Assembly (NCBI GenBank): GCA_030068145.1
Contig: JAPJBO010000240.1
Span: 186,001 to 250,000, forward strand
Direction: 5' to 3'
DNA: 64,000 nt
Source of the DNA: Diplonema papillatum
Taxonomy: Eukaryota; Euglenozoa; Diplonemea; Diplonemida; Diplonemidae
Position 1 is the first letter of the stretch. Each line of letters begins with the position of its first letter. The notes below the pieces were generated by a model, which worked only from the letters and a program-made list of their open reading frames with translations, ran no database searches and had not been told where the DNA came from. Made by a program: the position numbers and the translations under genes. Shown in pieces: positions 1 to 9,652 of the stretch.

Positions 1-413
1 ACTTGTACAAACATTATTACCCCCGTCGCTCCCGAGAAAAACACCGTGATTTTACCCCTCGCTTGCCCACCCACCCTTGCCCATTTTTTCCTTCAAGTCC
101 AGTGTCCTGAGGCGTCACGAAGAAGTTCGTGGCATACACACGCTGGGTGTTCACCTATATCGTTGGGAGAATAAGACCAAGCGGAAAAAACACGCAGTCT
201 CGCACACGGAAGAGGGTACCCCGCAGAAGAGTTTTCTCCTGCGAGTCGACGGGCCCTCTTTTTCCGTTGCGGGAAGAATTCAATTGACCGGCCCCCCTTG
301 CAACCTCGCAAGGACAGGAGCAAGGTGGCCCTGTGTTACGGGACCCCGACGCTCGCTTACATCGTAATAAAAACGGGTCTTGAAAGACAACGCCGCCCGA
401 CGGATATATGGTA
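1..413. other. Intergenic or intronic DNA, no gene seen
   Basis: Short open frames on both strands show no recognisable domain. If the DUF5107 gene downstream keeps the usual family length, its missing N-terminal exons lie to the left of the window and this stretch would be intron. That is inference. Confidence 0.4.
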
Positions 414-2011
414 CGATGCCAAAAGGGGGGGGGGGGGTTTGGGCGGAAAAATCCCCGCATAGTTCACCAGGGTCTGACGGGTACTGAGGCCCCATACCCT
501 TCCTAAAACATCATTCTGCGTTCAAATACGCCCTCAGAAGCCTCCGGAGAGCCTTCTATGATGTCCCAAATGCGATTTTGTGGGTTTTTAGGGGGTCCCC
601 CCGCCTGCTGGCCGTAAACCACCATAGAAGACACATACGCAACCTGATGCTGGGTCGCTTCTCTGTGCAAGATCCCAGCCCAAACACACGTTTTCGGCGT
701 TCTCTAGCACTCTCCAGGTGCATTCGACCCTCGGGCTTCGTGGTTTCTTTCACTCACAGGTGTTCCGGGACGTGCAAAGATAAGGAGAATGGCCCCCTGC
801 ATTGGGGACAGACCGAACTACGCCCTGCCTGTCTATACAGGCTTTGGGGTCAACCTGCACTGGCTTTGGCGCCACATCCACCGTTTCGGGCTTCGTTTGT
901 GCTGCTTTGGGGTCCATTAAGAACTCTGGTCTGATTTGCGGGACGCTTTCCTCGGTTTTGGCGCCCACTTTCACTGTTCTAAGGCCTGTTCAGGCTTCTA
1001 CCTGCATCATGTTATGCTATTCTGGTGATTCTGCAAGGCTTGGTGAACGAAGTAGGACAAGCGTTAAGTAACAGGCGATCATCAGCCGTTCTCAAGCGGT
1101 TGACTACGACGCGTTCACTTCATGATTTTGAAGCAGGCTTCACCGCTTTCAGGGCAGGCTTTCAGAGCTTTCCTGGCAATGTCTTCCCTTCTGGCATCTT
1201 TCTCACCCATGGCTGCAAAGTGCTTCTCGCTGGATGTCTTTGCACAGGCGGCACATGACCCGAGGGATGTGTGGCAAGCTCCTGTGCAGTGAGCTTGGTC
1301 AGACAAACTGTGTGGCGCACACACCTGCCATGGTCGGCAGTATCACCTGGGCCACAGTTTGAGTCCTGTTCCGAGACCCGCTCACGGTGAAGTGGCGCCT
1401 ACTGGGTCGCTTCCTCTCCAGCTTCGGCGCAAAGTCTTCACCACTGGATGCACTTTGAACGGTGAAAGTGGGCACCAAAACCGAGCAAAGCGTCCCGCAA
1501 ATCAGACCAGAGTTCTTAGTGGATCCCAAAGCAGCACAAACGAGACCAAAACGGTGCACATGGCGCCAAGGCGGCGCAATTCGACCCCAAAGCCTGTATA
1601 GACAGGCAGGGCGTGGTACGGTCTGTAGGGTCCATTCGCCTTGTTTTTGCACACCCCGGAACACCTGTAAGCGAGATAATTTATGAAGTCCGAGGGTCGA
1701 ATGCACCTGGAGAATGATAGAGAACGCCGAAAACGTGTGTTTAGGCCGAGATTTTGCTCCGAGGAGCGACCCAGCATCAGGTTGCATATGTGTCTTCTAT
1801 GGCGGTTTACGGCCAGCAGACGGGGGGACCCCCTAAAAACCCACAAAAATTGCATTTGGGACATCATAGAAGGCTCTCCGGAGGCTTCTGAGGGCGTATT
1901 TGAACGCAGAATGATGTTTTAGGAAGGGTATGGGGCCTCAGTACCCGTCAGACCCTGGTGAACTATGCGGGGATTTTTCCGCCCAAACCCCCCCCCCCCC
2001 TTTTGGCATCG
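414..2011. mobile_element. Foldback-type DNA transposon with about 0.56-kb inverted arms
   Basis: The left arm (414 to about 980) and the right arm (about 1459 to 2011) are inverted copies of each other. Both start at the outer end with CGATGCCAAAA followed by a long G run. The copies differ by scattered substitutions and small indels but stay collinear over the whole arm. The 0.48-kb centre holds no recognisable transposase, so the element is non-autonomous. The flanks both contain ATATG but I could not define an exact target-site duplication. Open frames in the arms are mirror images of each other, as expected for inverted repeats, and are not called as genes. The element probably sits in an upstream intron of the DUF5107 gene. 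Confidence 0.8.
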
Positions 2012-2202
2012 ACTCATATGTACTTCGTCTTATGACAATTACGTAGTTCTAAAGCCATGCGGCGCGTACTTAGGCAGACCTAAGTTGTGTGCTTTGTGTA
2101 CTCAGTCAGACCTAAGTTGTGTAAATGGTGAAAAGACTGTTTAGGCAGAGTATGTCGTACCTACAACTCGTTCAGAACATAGTCCTGCAACCCATCTCAC
2201 AG

Positions 2203-2398
2203 GCCGGGAACCTTCATGCCGCGTGACTCTACCACGTCGAGGAGAAGAAGACGGATAAAATAGTGTGGCTGTCCGAGCACGACCCGATGACGCGCATGAA
2301 GGGAATGCACGGGATCTGCGTCTCGGACGGCAGCTCGGTGGTGGAGCTGAAGGGCCGGCTCTTCAACCGGACCGCCGGCACCCGCACGTTCCTGTGGT
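2203..2398 (+). pseudogene. Broken duplicate of the first visible DUF5107 exon
   Basis: This segment, including its upstream CACAG acceptor, is a near copy of the functional exon that starts at 2644. A 2-base insertion after the GTGACT at about 2228 shifts the frame, and a TAG follows within about 16 codons. The similarity stops inside the exon at CCTGTGGT, after which the sequence is unrelated. The intronic sequence upstream is also duplicated (about 2030-2200 against 2500-2640), so the whole unit of about 370 bp was copied. A mutually exclusive exon is unlikely because of the frameshift and the missing 3' half. Confidence 0.8.
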
Positions 2399-2643
2399 TA
2401 GGTAGAAGACAGCACTCACTGCATCAATAAACCACACGGATTTGCGACGGAGTGTAGTGGTGTAGTATCTTTCATATCTTTCAGTCATGTGTAATTTTCC
2501 TTATGGCAACTATGTAGTCTTAAAGCCCACTTAGTCAGACTTAAGTTGGGTCATGTTGAAAAGACAAAGACTTTTTTGTTGAAGCAGAGTCAGCATGTCG
2601 TACCTACAACTCGTTCAAAATATTTCTCCAACCCATCCCACAG

Positions 2644-3003
2644 GCCGGGAACCTTCATGCCGTGTGACTACCACGTCGAGGAGAAAAAGACGGAAAAAAT
2701 AGTGTGGCTGTCCGAGCACGACCCGATGACGCGCATGAAGGGAATGCACGGGATCTGCGTCTCGGACGGCAGCTCGGTGGTGGAGCTGAAGGGCCGGCTC
2801 TTCAACCGGACCGCCTGCACTCGCACGTTCCTGTGGTGGGCCAACGTCGCGGCGCTGGTGCACGACGAGTACGAAAGCTTCTTCCCGCCGGATGTGCGGT
2901 ACGTGGCCGACCACGCAGTGCGCGCCACGACGAGCTTCCCCTTCTCAGCGGCGGACTACTACGGCGTGAAATACGGGGACAGGGCGCCGGCGAACGACCT
3001 CAG
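2644..3003 (+). CDS. DUF5107/TPR protein, first exon in window (5' partial)
   Basis: The exon encodes the middle of a DUF5107 domain (Pfam family DUF5107, mostly found in bacteria fused to TPRs). Family-typical blocks are readable: TFMPCDY, VWLSEHDPMTRMKGM, GRLFNRT, TFLWWANVA, then FFPPDVRYVADHA and YYGV. The exon opens after a CACAG acceptor, with one G completing an Arg codon, and ends in AG before the GT donor at 3004, so both junctions are phase 2. The roughly 170-200 residues that normally precede this block are absent and should lie in exons to the left of the window. The biochemical function is unknown. Bacterial relatives are sometimes near carbohydrate-use genes, which only hints at a role. 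Base composition is GC-rich, as in the other coding regions here, so the gene looks fully adapted to the host. Confidence 0.85.
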
Positions 3004-3014
3004 GTCCGACTATT

Positions 3015-3152
3015 TCTTTTGTATAAGCACCCGCTTTGTAGGAAAATACCTCAGGAGGCTGCCAGCTGCAAAAGATCAAAGGAGGTAAATGAGGTGAATC
3101 TGGGTTCAGTGGCGGGCGTGAGCGTTCAACAAAAAGACCCACTTTGTAGTTT
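3015..3152 (-). repeat. SINE-like dispersed repeat, copy A
   Basis: One of four copies in the window (others about 7060-7206, 58086-58245 and a fragment at 63636-63668). This copy lacks about 24 bases in the middle compared with copies B and C. On the minus strand the family ends in an A-rich tail, as a retroposon would. I could not identify a tRNA-type head. Confidence 0.7.
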
Positions 3153-3478
3153 TATTGGGAAAAATAAATTCCCTCTGGAAATGGCTTACAGAGCGTGGCG
3201 ATACATTTCGTAATTTTCTTTTGGCAGGATTCCGTTGTGTTTGTTTACACAGGCCGGAAAAATAAACGAGTTTCTTTTTGGAATTTATTTTGTGTGGCAG
3301 CATTTATTTTGTGCCGCCAGCCATTTTCAGGTGAAAAATGAAATAGAAATAAACGAAATTTATTTTGTATCGCGAAAGAAATCCGCTCGTGGCTCGGGGT
3401 CGCAAATCCGCCCTCGGGCCTCCCTTGGGACTGAAACCGGACACCTCGACGAAATAAACGGAAATTATCTTGCCGAAT

Positions 3479-4635
3479 CACGTCAGTATTGGTGATTTAA
3501 AAAGTGGGACAACCCTCAAACGTCAGTATTGGTGATCCAAAAATGTGGGACAACCCTCAAACGTCAGTATTGGTCATCGAAAAAAGTGGGACAACCCTCA
3601 AACGTCAGTATTGGTGATCCAAAAAAGTGGGACAACCCTCAAACGTCAGTATTGGTGATCCAAAAAAGTGGGACAACCCTCAAACGTCAGTATTGGTGAT
3701 CGAAAAAAGTGGGACAACCCTCAAACGTCAGTATTGGTGATCCAAAAAAGTGGGACAACCCTCAAACGTCAGTATTGGTGATCCAAAAAAGTGGGACAAC
3801 CCTCAAACGTCAGTATTGGTCATCGAAAAAAGTGGGACAACCCTCAAACGTCAGTATTGGTGATCCAAAAATGTGGGACAACCCTCAAACGTCAGTATTG
3901 GTCATCGAAAAAAGTGGGACAACCCTCAAACGTCAGTATTGGTGATCCAAAAAAGTGGGACAACCCTCAAACGTCAGTATTGGTGATCCAAAAAAGTGGG
4001 ACAACCCTCAAACGTCAGTATTGGTGATCCAAAAAAGTGGGACAACCCTCAAACGTCAGTATTGGTGATCCAAAAAAGTGGGACAACCCTCAAACGTCAG
4101 TATTGGTGATCCAAAAAAGTGGGACAACCCTCAAACGTCAGTATTGGTCATCGAAAAAAGTGGGACAACCCTCAAACGTCAGTATTGGTGATCCAAAAAT
4201 GTGGGACAACCCTCAAACGTCAGTATTGGTGATCCAAAAATGTGGGACAACCCTCAAACGTCAGTATTGGTGACCCAAAAAAGTGGGACAACCCTCAAAC
4301 GTCAGTATTGGTCATCGAAAAAAGTGGGACAACCCTCAAACGTCAGTATTGGTGATCCAAAAATGTGGGACAACCCTCAAACGTCAGTATTGGTCATCGA
4401 AAAAAGTGGGACAACCCTCAAACGTCAGTATTGGTGATCCAAAAATGTGGGACAACCCTCAAACGTCAGTATTGGTGACCCGAAAAAAGTGGGACAACCC
4501 TCAAACGTCAGTATTGGTCATCGAAAAAAGTGGGACAACCCTCAAACGTCAGTATTGGTGACCCAAAAAAGTGGGAAACCCTCAAACGTCAGTTTTGGTG
4601 ATCCAAAAAGGTGGGACAACCCCAGTTTTTGTTGT
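3479..4635. repeat. 41-bp minisatellite, about 27 units
   Basis: The unit core is GTGGGACAACCCTCAAACGT followed by CAGTATTGGT and a variable A-rich junction. The junction exists in a few recurring forms (GATCCAAAAAAG, GATCCAAAAATG, CATCGAAAAAAG, GACCC variants) scattered along the array, which suggests unequal exchange of blocks. The array stays open in forward frames because the unit has no stop in that direction, but it lies wholly inside the intron and is not a gene. Confidence 0.95.
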
Positions 4636-5316
4636 CTGAAAAGTGGTCTAGCTGTAGATTTCTAAGTGAGAAACACCAACAGGATTGTTGAAATGGGGTT
4701 GAAAAGTTTATTGGAAAACCCGTACCGTTTGGGCGGGGGGCGTAGCCCCCCGCACCCCCCTGTTTTTCATGTTTTTTGGCGGGATATGTCTGAAAAATTT
4801 CTGAAAAACTCGCGGAGAACACCAATCCGGGGTGATTCCAGAATTCTGGGAAACCGGACCCTCCTGGGGGGAAAAGGTGGGTCCCCCCCCCCCTATAAAT
4901 GGTGGGCTGGTGGCCCGCTCAGGAAAAAATCTGTGCTCCCTTCTGGTCTTTCTTTTTCTTTTTCTTCTTCTCTCATTTGTGCGGCACCGACCTGCCACGT
5001 TCAAGCTTGCTCCGACCACTGCACCCTCGCTAGCCGTCGACGCTCATGAGGTGCAAGTACTGCCGACGCGTCACTGCTGCTGTGTGCGCTCGGATAGGCG
5101 CCGCTCAAGCGGCCAAATTATGTCACTCGAATGTTTGTAAAGATTGCTTCGTTCTTCTCCCTGACTTGTTCCCTGATTAGGATGACGCATACTACTACTA
5201 CTACTTCTCTGTTCTTGCTCCTATAATTGAAGCGCGTCATCAAAATACAAACGTCACAAGGCACCAAATCTGATCGTCCCTCGGGATCGACGGTAACACA
5301 AAACACACCGCCTCAG

Positions 5317-6507
5317 GTGGTACAAAAACATCCCGGTGCCGACGAGCTACATGGTGTGTGACACGGAGTACAACTTCTTCGGCGGCTACGACCACAAAGC
5401 GGGCGGCGGGTTCATCCACGTGGCGAGCAAGCACGTGGCCCCGGGGAAGAAGCAGTGGACGTGGGGCGACGACGCCTTCGGCCGCGCCTGGGACCGCGAG
5501 CTGACCGACGAGAACGGGCCGTACATCGAGTTGATGGCCGGTGTGTACACGGACAACCAGCCGGACTTCTCGTACCTGCTTCCCTACGAGACGAAGACCT
5601 TCTCGCAGTACTGGTGGCCCTACAAGAAGATCGGCCCGGTGCAGAACGCCAGCCGCGACGCGGCCTTGCGGCTCGTTGTCGGCGCCGACGGGGAGCTGGA
5701 CCTCGGCGTGGCGGTGTCGAAGCCCATGCCGGCGGCCCGCGTCACCCTCGCCGAAAACGGCGTCGTTTTGGTCGACGAAACCGCCGACCTCTCCCCGGAG
5801 CGGCCGTGGCAGTGCTTGACCGCGAAGTCCACCGGCGGCAACCCAGCGGCGCTGACGCTGACGCTGCACGGGGTGCTCTCATACCGGCCCGCCGACGAAT
5901 CCCTCGAAGCGCCGCCACAGCGCAGCGTCGCCACGGAGCCGGCGAAGCCGGAGGCCGTTGAAACCGTCGAAGAGCTTGTCCTCATCGCTGAGCACCTGGT
6001 CCAATACCGGCATCCGACACGGTACCCCGAAGCCTACTGGGCGGAAGCCCTGAAGCGCGACCCCTCCGACTTCCGCACCAACCTCGCCTGGGGGCGGGCG
6101 AAGTTGGAGCAGGGGCTGTTCGAGGAAGCGTGTGGGTTGTTCACGACGGCAGTCCAACGCCTGACCCGATGGCACCCGAACCCCAGCACGGGGGAGGCGC
6201 ACTACTACCTGGGGTTGGCGCGTGTGTTCCGCGGAGACAGCCGCGGTGCCTACGCCGCGTTCTACAAGGCGGCGTGGAACTACGAGTGGCGGGCGGCGTC
6301 GTACTACAACCTGGCCCTGCTCGACTGCCGAGAGCGGCGCTTCGAGAAGGCGCTCGAGCACTGCGAGAGCGCCCTCGATACCAACAGGCAGAACAACAAG
6401 GCGGTCGTGCTCAAGGCAGTCGCCCTTCGCAAGCTGGGCAGGGACGCTGAGAGCAAAGCCGCCATCCGCGACCTACTGGCGGTCGACCCCTTGGATCACT
6501 GGGCCAG
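5317..6507 (+). CDS. DUF5107/TPR protein, second exon in window
   Basis: The exon completes the DUF5107 beta-rich domain: WYKNIPVPTSYMV, FFGGYDHKAGGG, APGKKQWTWG, FGRAWDRELTDENGPYIELM and TDNQPDFSYLLPYE are hallmark blocks. It then runs into helical repeats from about residue 200 of the exon. These include TPR-type units with the Pro-Asn-Pro turn (WHPNPSTGEAHYYLGLA), AYAAFYKAAWNYEWRAASYY and a final DPLDHWAR. It is flanked by phase-2 introns (acceptor CCTCAG at 5316, donor GTCTG at 6508) and its 1191 bases are a multiple of three, so the frame is kept. Bacterial homologues carry the same order of blocks, so the match extends well beyond generic TPR similarity. TPRs suggest protein binding; no catalytic residues can be assigned. 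Confidence 0.92.
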
Positions 6508-6655
6508 GTCTGTTTGTTTGTCTCTGTTGGGGGTGCGTATCAGGAGACCGGAAACTTCCCGAAGAGATGGTGCCTGCGCTCTACCTCGTCTCTCTCTCTC
6601 ATACTTCGCAGTCGCTCTGACTCAGACCGACTCGGACCGGGGGTTTCCGTACTTT

Positions 6656-6741
6656 CTTTTATGGTAACAAGCTTGCTTGTCTATATCAAAAAGTGTCGGA
6701 TGGCAGCGTGCTGTGTTAAATCACTCAAAACAGGGTTTACA
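6656..6741. repeat. Dispersed repeat family 2, copy 1
   Basis: About 86 bases recur with few changes at 61681-61769. Both contain GTGTCGGATGGCAGCGTGCT and CTCAAAACAGGGTTTACA. The nature is unknown; the second copy lies in gene-free DNA. Confidence 0.75.
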
Positions 6742-7059
6742 CACGTACGCACAAACAAAAACAGAAAAATGTCAGACGGCCGTCTGGCTCGGACCGAGTC
6801 GGAAAAAAAGTGCGAAAAAAGTAAGAAAAGATTTCCGTTGATTTTTGTGGGTTATTTCTGTTTTTCTTTTTTTTTTTAATAGTACATCTGTACTGACGGG
6901 AACATTTCCGGAACAACGGTTGCACATGAAAGAGAAAACGTTTATACCCTCTACACGCGAAGAACAAGAAACTTTTGCCTTATCATTTTCATCACCTTTG
7001 GTCAGTTGATGCTGATCGTCCGTTGCTTCGTTTATCAGTGCAAGCCCCAACTCCGGAAA

Positions 7060-7206
7060 TGTTCTTTTGTATAAGCACCTGCTTTGTAGGTAATGCTTGA
7101 GGAGACTGCCAGTTGCGATAGATCAAAGGAGGTAAATGTGCTGTAGCCCACACGAAACACAGGTAAATCTGGGTTTAGTGGCGGGCGTAAGCGTTCAACA
7201 AAAAAA
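7060..7206 (-). repeat. SINE-like dispersed repeat, copy B
   Basis: Nearly full-length copy of the family seen at 3015 and 58086. It contains GTATAAGCACCTGCTTTGTA at the A-tail end and GGCGGGCGTAAGCGTTCAAC at the other. It lies in an intron, antisense to the gene. Confidence 0.75.
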
Positions 7207-7614
7207 TGTGGGTCATGACCGGAGAAGTGACCGGCACAGTGCGTACATTGCGCTGTCCTCATCCACAGTCCATATCCAGGCCTAGGCCCAGTGGGTGGCC
7301 ACAAAACTCTTGGCACGGGATGGGCTGAAACGTTAAGAAAGTGAATATGCAAAACTCTGGGGCAATGTGAGTGGAACAGACTGCAACTCGAAAAGGGTAC
7401 TGGGTTCCAGAACTTTCTTGCCGCAGTACCCGTCGCCGGTTTGGTAGCACGGCGTAGCACCTCTCCAAAAGAGACGGCCGAAAGAGGCAGATATTGCAGA
7501 CATCAACGCGCACTTCGGAGAAAGTTGCGTCCAGGGGATCGAAGAATCACTTGTTGCATCTATAATATTGTGTTATCCTTTTGCACACCACACCACACCA
7601 CACCACCCCTTCAG

Positions 7615-8929
7615 GTACGAAGCAGACGACGCAGCCACATTCCTATCGAAGACGAGAAACGACGCGCAGACGGTTCTCGACATTGTGTACGACTACGCGG
7701 ACGCAGGCTGCTGCGAAGAAGCATTGACCCTCCTGCAGCTGCACCACGACAACCCGACGACGGAGAACGTGGCGCCGAACCCGCTGAAGCGGTCGCACTT
7801 GACGCACTACGCGGCGGCGTGGCTGCAGGACCTGAAGGAACCAGGGCAGGGAACAGCCTCGCTCGCCGCCGCGCGGTCTCTGCCGGCGGACTACTGCTTC
7901 CCGTCGCGCCTGCACGACCAAGTCGTGCTGCAGTGGGCCGCAAAGCAGCCGGGAGGAGACAGAAACGCGTTCTTCGGCCTCGGCAACTACTACTACGACA
8001 GAAAGCGGCACCACGACGCGATCGCAGCGTGGGAGGCGGCGCGGGCGGCCGATCCTACGTTCGCGACCGTCTGCAGAAACCTGGGAATCGCGTACTGGAA
8101 CACCGCGAGGGACCGGGCGAAGGCCCGCGAAATGTACGAAGCCGCGCGCCGGCAAAGCCCAGGCGACGCGAGGGTCCTTTCGGAGTTCGTGCAGCTGCAG
8201 AAAAAGCTGGGCGACGCTGCCGAGGACCGGCTGACTTACCTGCGGGGGAATTTGTCCCTCGCGAACGAGCGCGACGATTGCGTCGTTGAGCTGGCGGAGC
8301 TGCACAACGCGGTGCGTGAGCCGGGTACTGCACTTGAGATCATCCTCGGCCGAACCTTCCACCCGTGGGAAGGCGGCGAAGGCAAGGTTCTCGAACAGTA
8401 CAAGTCGGCCTACCTGCAGCTGGGGCAGCGAGCCTTGCAGGCGGGCGATGCAGCGGAGGCTCTCCGCTCCTTCGACCTGGCCGGCGCCCCGCCGGCTACC
8501 CTGGGCGAGGCTTACCACCTGTTGCAGGCTAAAGCTGACCTCAACTACTGGCGGGGGAAGGCCCTGCGGGCCTTGCGCCGGGATGCCGAAGCTGAGCGGT
8601 GCTTCGCGGCCAGTGCGGAGGAGGCCGGCGACTTCCAGGCCATGGCGGTGACGGAGCACTCGGAGCTGACGTACTACCGGATCCTGGCTCTCGCGGAGCT
8701 CGGGCGGCAGGACGACGCCGCGCGGCTGCTGCAGGACTTGGATCTCTTCGCGCAGAACCTGCGGGCGACCAAGTGCGAGATCGACTACTTCGCGACGTCG
8801 CTGCCGCTGCTGCTGGTCTTCGAAGACGACATGCAAGAAGCGCAGAACGAAAGGGCGGCCCGCCTCCTGCACCTCGCTCGTTCCGCCTTGGAAGAGATTG
8901 GAACTGCCGCCGGGAAAAACCAAGCGTAA
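7615..8929 (+). CDS. DUF5107/TPR protein, last exon
   Basis: This exon of 1315 bases begins by completing an Arg codon and runs 437 residues to TAA at 8927-8929. It encodes a run of TPR-like helical pairs, for example FGLGNYYYDRKRHHDAIAAW, ATVCRNLGIAYWNTARD and AKAREMYEAAR. It ends in a block that is conserved in bacterial homologues (DYFATSLPLLLVFEDDMQEA followed by a last helix pair). The visible protein part is 954 residues, so the full protein is probably about 1100-1150 residues, close to bacterial relatives. The coding 3' end (CCGGGAAAAACCAAGCGTAA) is similar to the edge of the satellite that follows. The gene looks intact in the window. The likeliest history is lateral transfer from bacteria followed by intron gain, which a tree would have to confirm. 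Confidence 0.92.
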
Positions 8930-9652
8930 GACAAAGCGAGTCTCATCTCAAACACTGTAATCGTCGATCATTCATCCGATAACCAGTGCTGGCGTCCAAT
9001 AATTGGCCCGACACACGACCCTCTGTCGTGGGAATAGCAAGTGATTTCACATGTTATGTTGATAGCAGTGGCACAACATGCGACGCCGCAGGGAAACCCC
9101 AAGCGTAAGACAGAGCGAGTCTCATCTCAAACACTGTAATCGTCGATCATTCATCCGATAACCAGTGCTGGCGTCCAATAATTGGCCCGACACACGACCC
9201 TCTGTCGTGGGAATAGCAAGTGATTTCACATGTTATGTTGATAGCAGTGGCACAACATGCGACGCCGCAGGGAAACCCCAAGCGTAAGACAGAGCGAGTC
9301 TCATCTCAAACACTGTAATCGTCGATCATTCATCCGATAACCAGTGCTGGCGTCCAATAATTGGCCCGACACACGACCCTCTGTCGTGGGAATAGCAAGT
9401 GATTTCACATGTTATGTTGATAGCAGTGGCACAACATGCGACGCCGCAGGGAAACCCCAAGCGTAAGACAGAGCGAGTCTCATCTCAAACACTGTAATCG
9501 TCGATCATTCATCCGATAACCAGTGCTGGCGTCCAATAATTGGCCCGACACACGACCCTCTGTCGTGGGAATAGCAAGTGATTTCACATGTTATGTTGAT
9601 AGCAGTGGCACAACATGCGACGCCGCAGGGAAACCCCAAGCGTAAGACACAC
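8905..9652. repeat. 179-bp satellite, four units, starting over the stop codon
   Basis: The string GTAAGACAGAGCGAGTCTCA recurs every 179 bases (about 8926, 9105, 9284, 9463), with a last partial unit near 9642. Units 2-4 appear identical; unit 1 has small changes and includes the TPR stop codon. In later units the same edge reads CCGCAGGGAAACCCCAAGCG, so the terminal codons of the gene seem to have been copied into the repeat. The array would lie in the 3' UTR or just downstream. Confidence 0.92.

Larger units (their letters stand above)
3004..5316 (+). other. Intron of the DUF5107/TPR gene (2313 bp)
   Basis: GT at 3004 and AG at 5315-5316 join GAC CTC AG to G TGG TAC, giving DLRWYKN, which continues the family block ISWYKNIPVPTSYMV. 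The 8-base string CCTCAGGT is present at both junctions. The intron holds a SINE-like repeat directly after the donor, an AT-rich stretch with repeated TTTATTTTGT (about 3290-3370), the 41-bp minisatellite, and a unique tail (4640-5316) with a GC-rich hairpin GGGGGGCGTAGCCCCCC near 4735. Confidence 0.85.
6508..7614 (+). other. Intron of the DUF5107/TPR gene (1107 bp)
   Basis: Donor CAG|GTCTG and acceptor pyrimidine-rich CCCCTTCAG|GTACG join GCC AG to G TAC, keeping the TPR frame (HWARYEADDAATFL). The introns with both ends visible here are phase 2 and sit in a CAG|GT context. The contents are two dispersed repeats, a 14-bp perfect palindrome CAGACGGCCGTCTG at 6773-6786, and a CA/CCACAC-rich tract before the acceptor. 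Confidence 0.85.

Noticed and set aside
3479..4635. CRISPR-like array
   Set aside because: Units are contiguous with no unique spacers, and the sequence is eukaryotic.
3709..4665. Repetitive small proteins from the 41-bp array
   Set aside because: The array lies inside a well-supported intron, and the open frames follow from the lack of stop codons in the repeat unit.
2644..8929. Bacterial contamination as the source of the TPR gene
   Set aside because: GT-AG introns restore the conserved protein frame exactly at two junctions, and intronic repeats are shared with the rest of the window.
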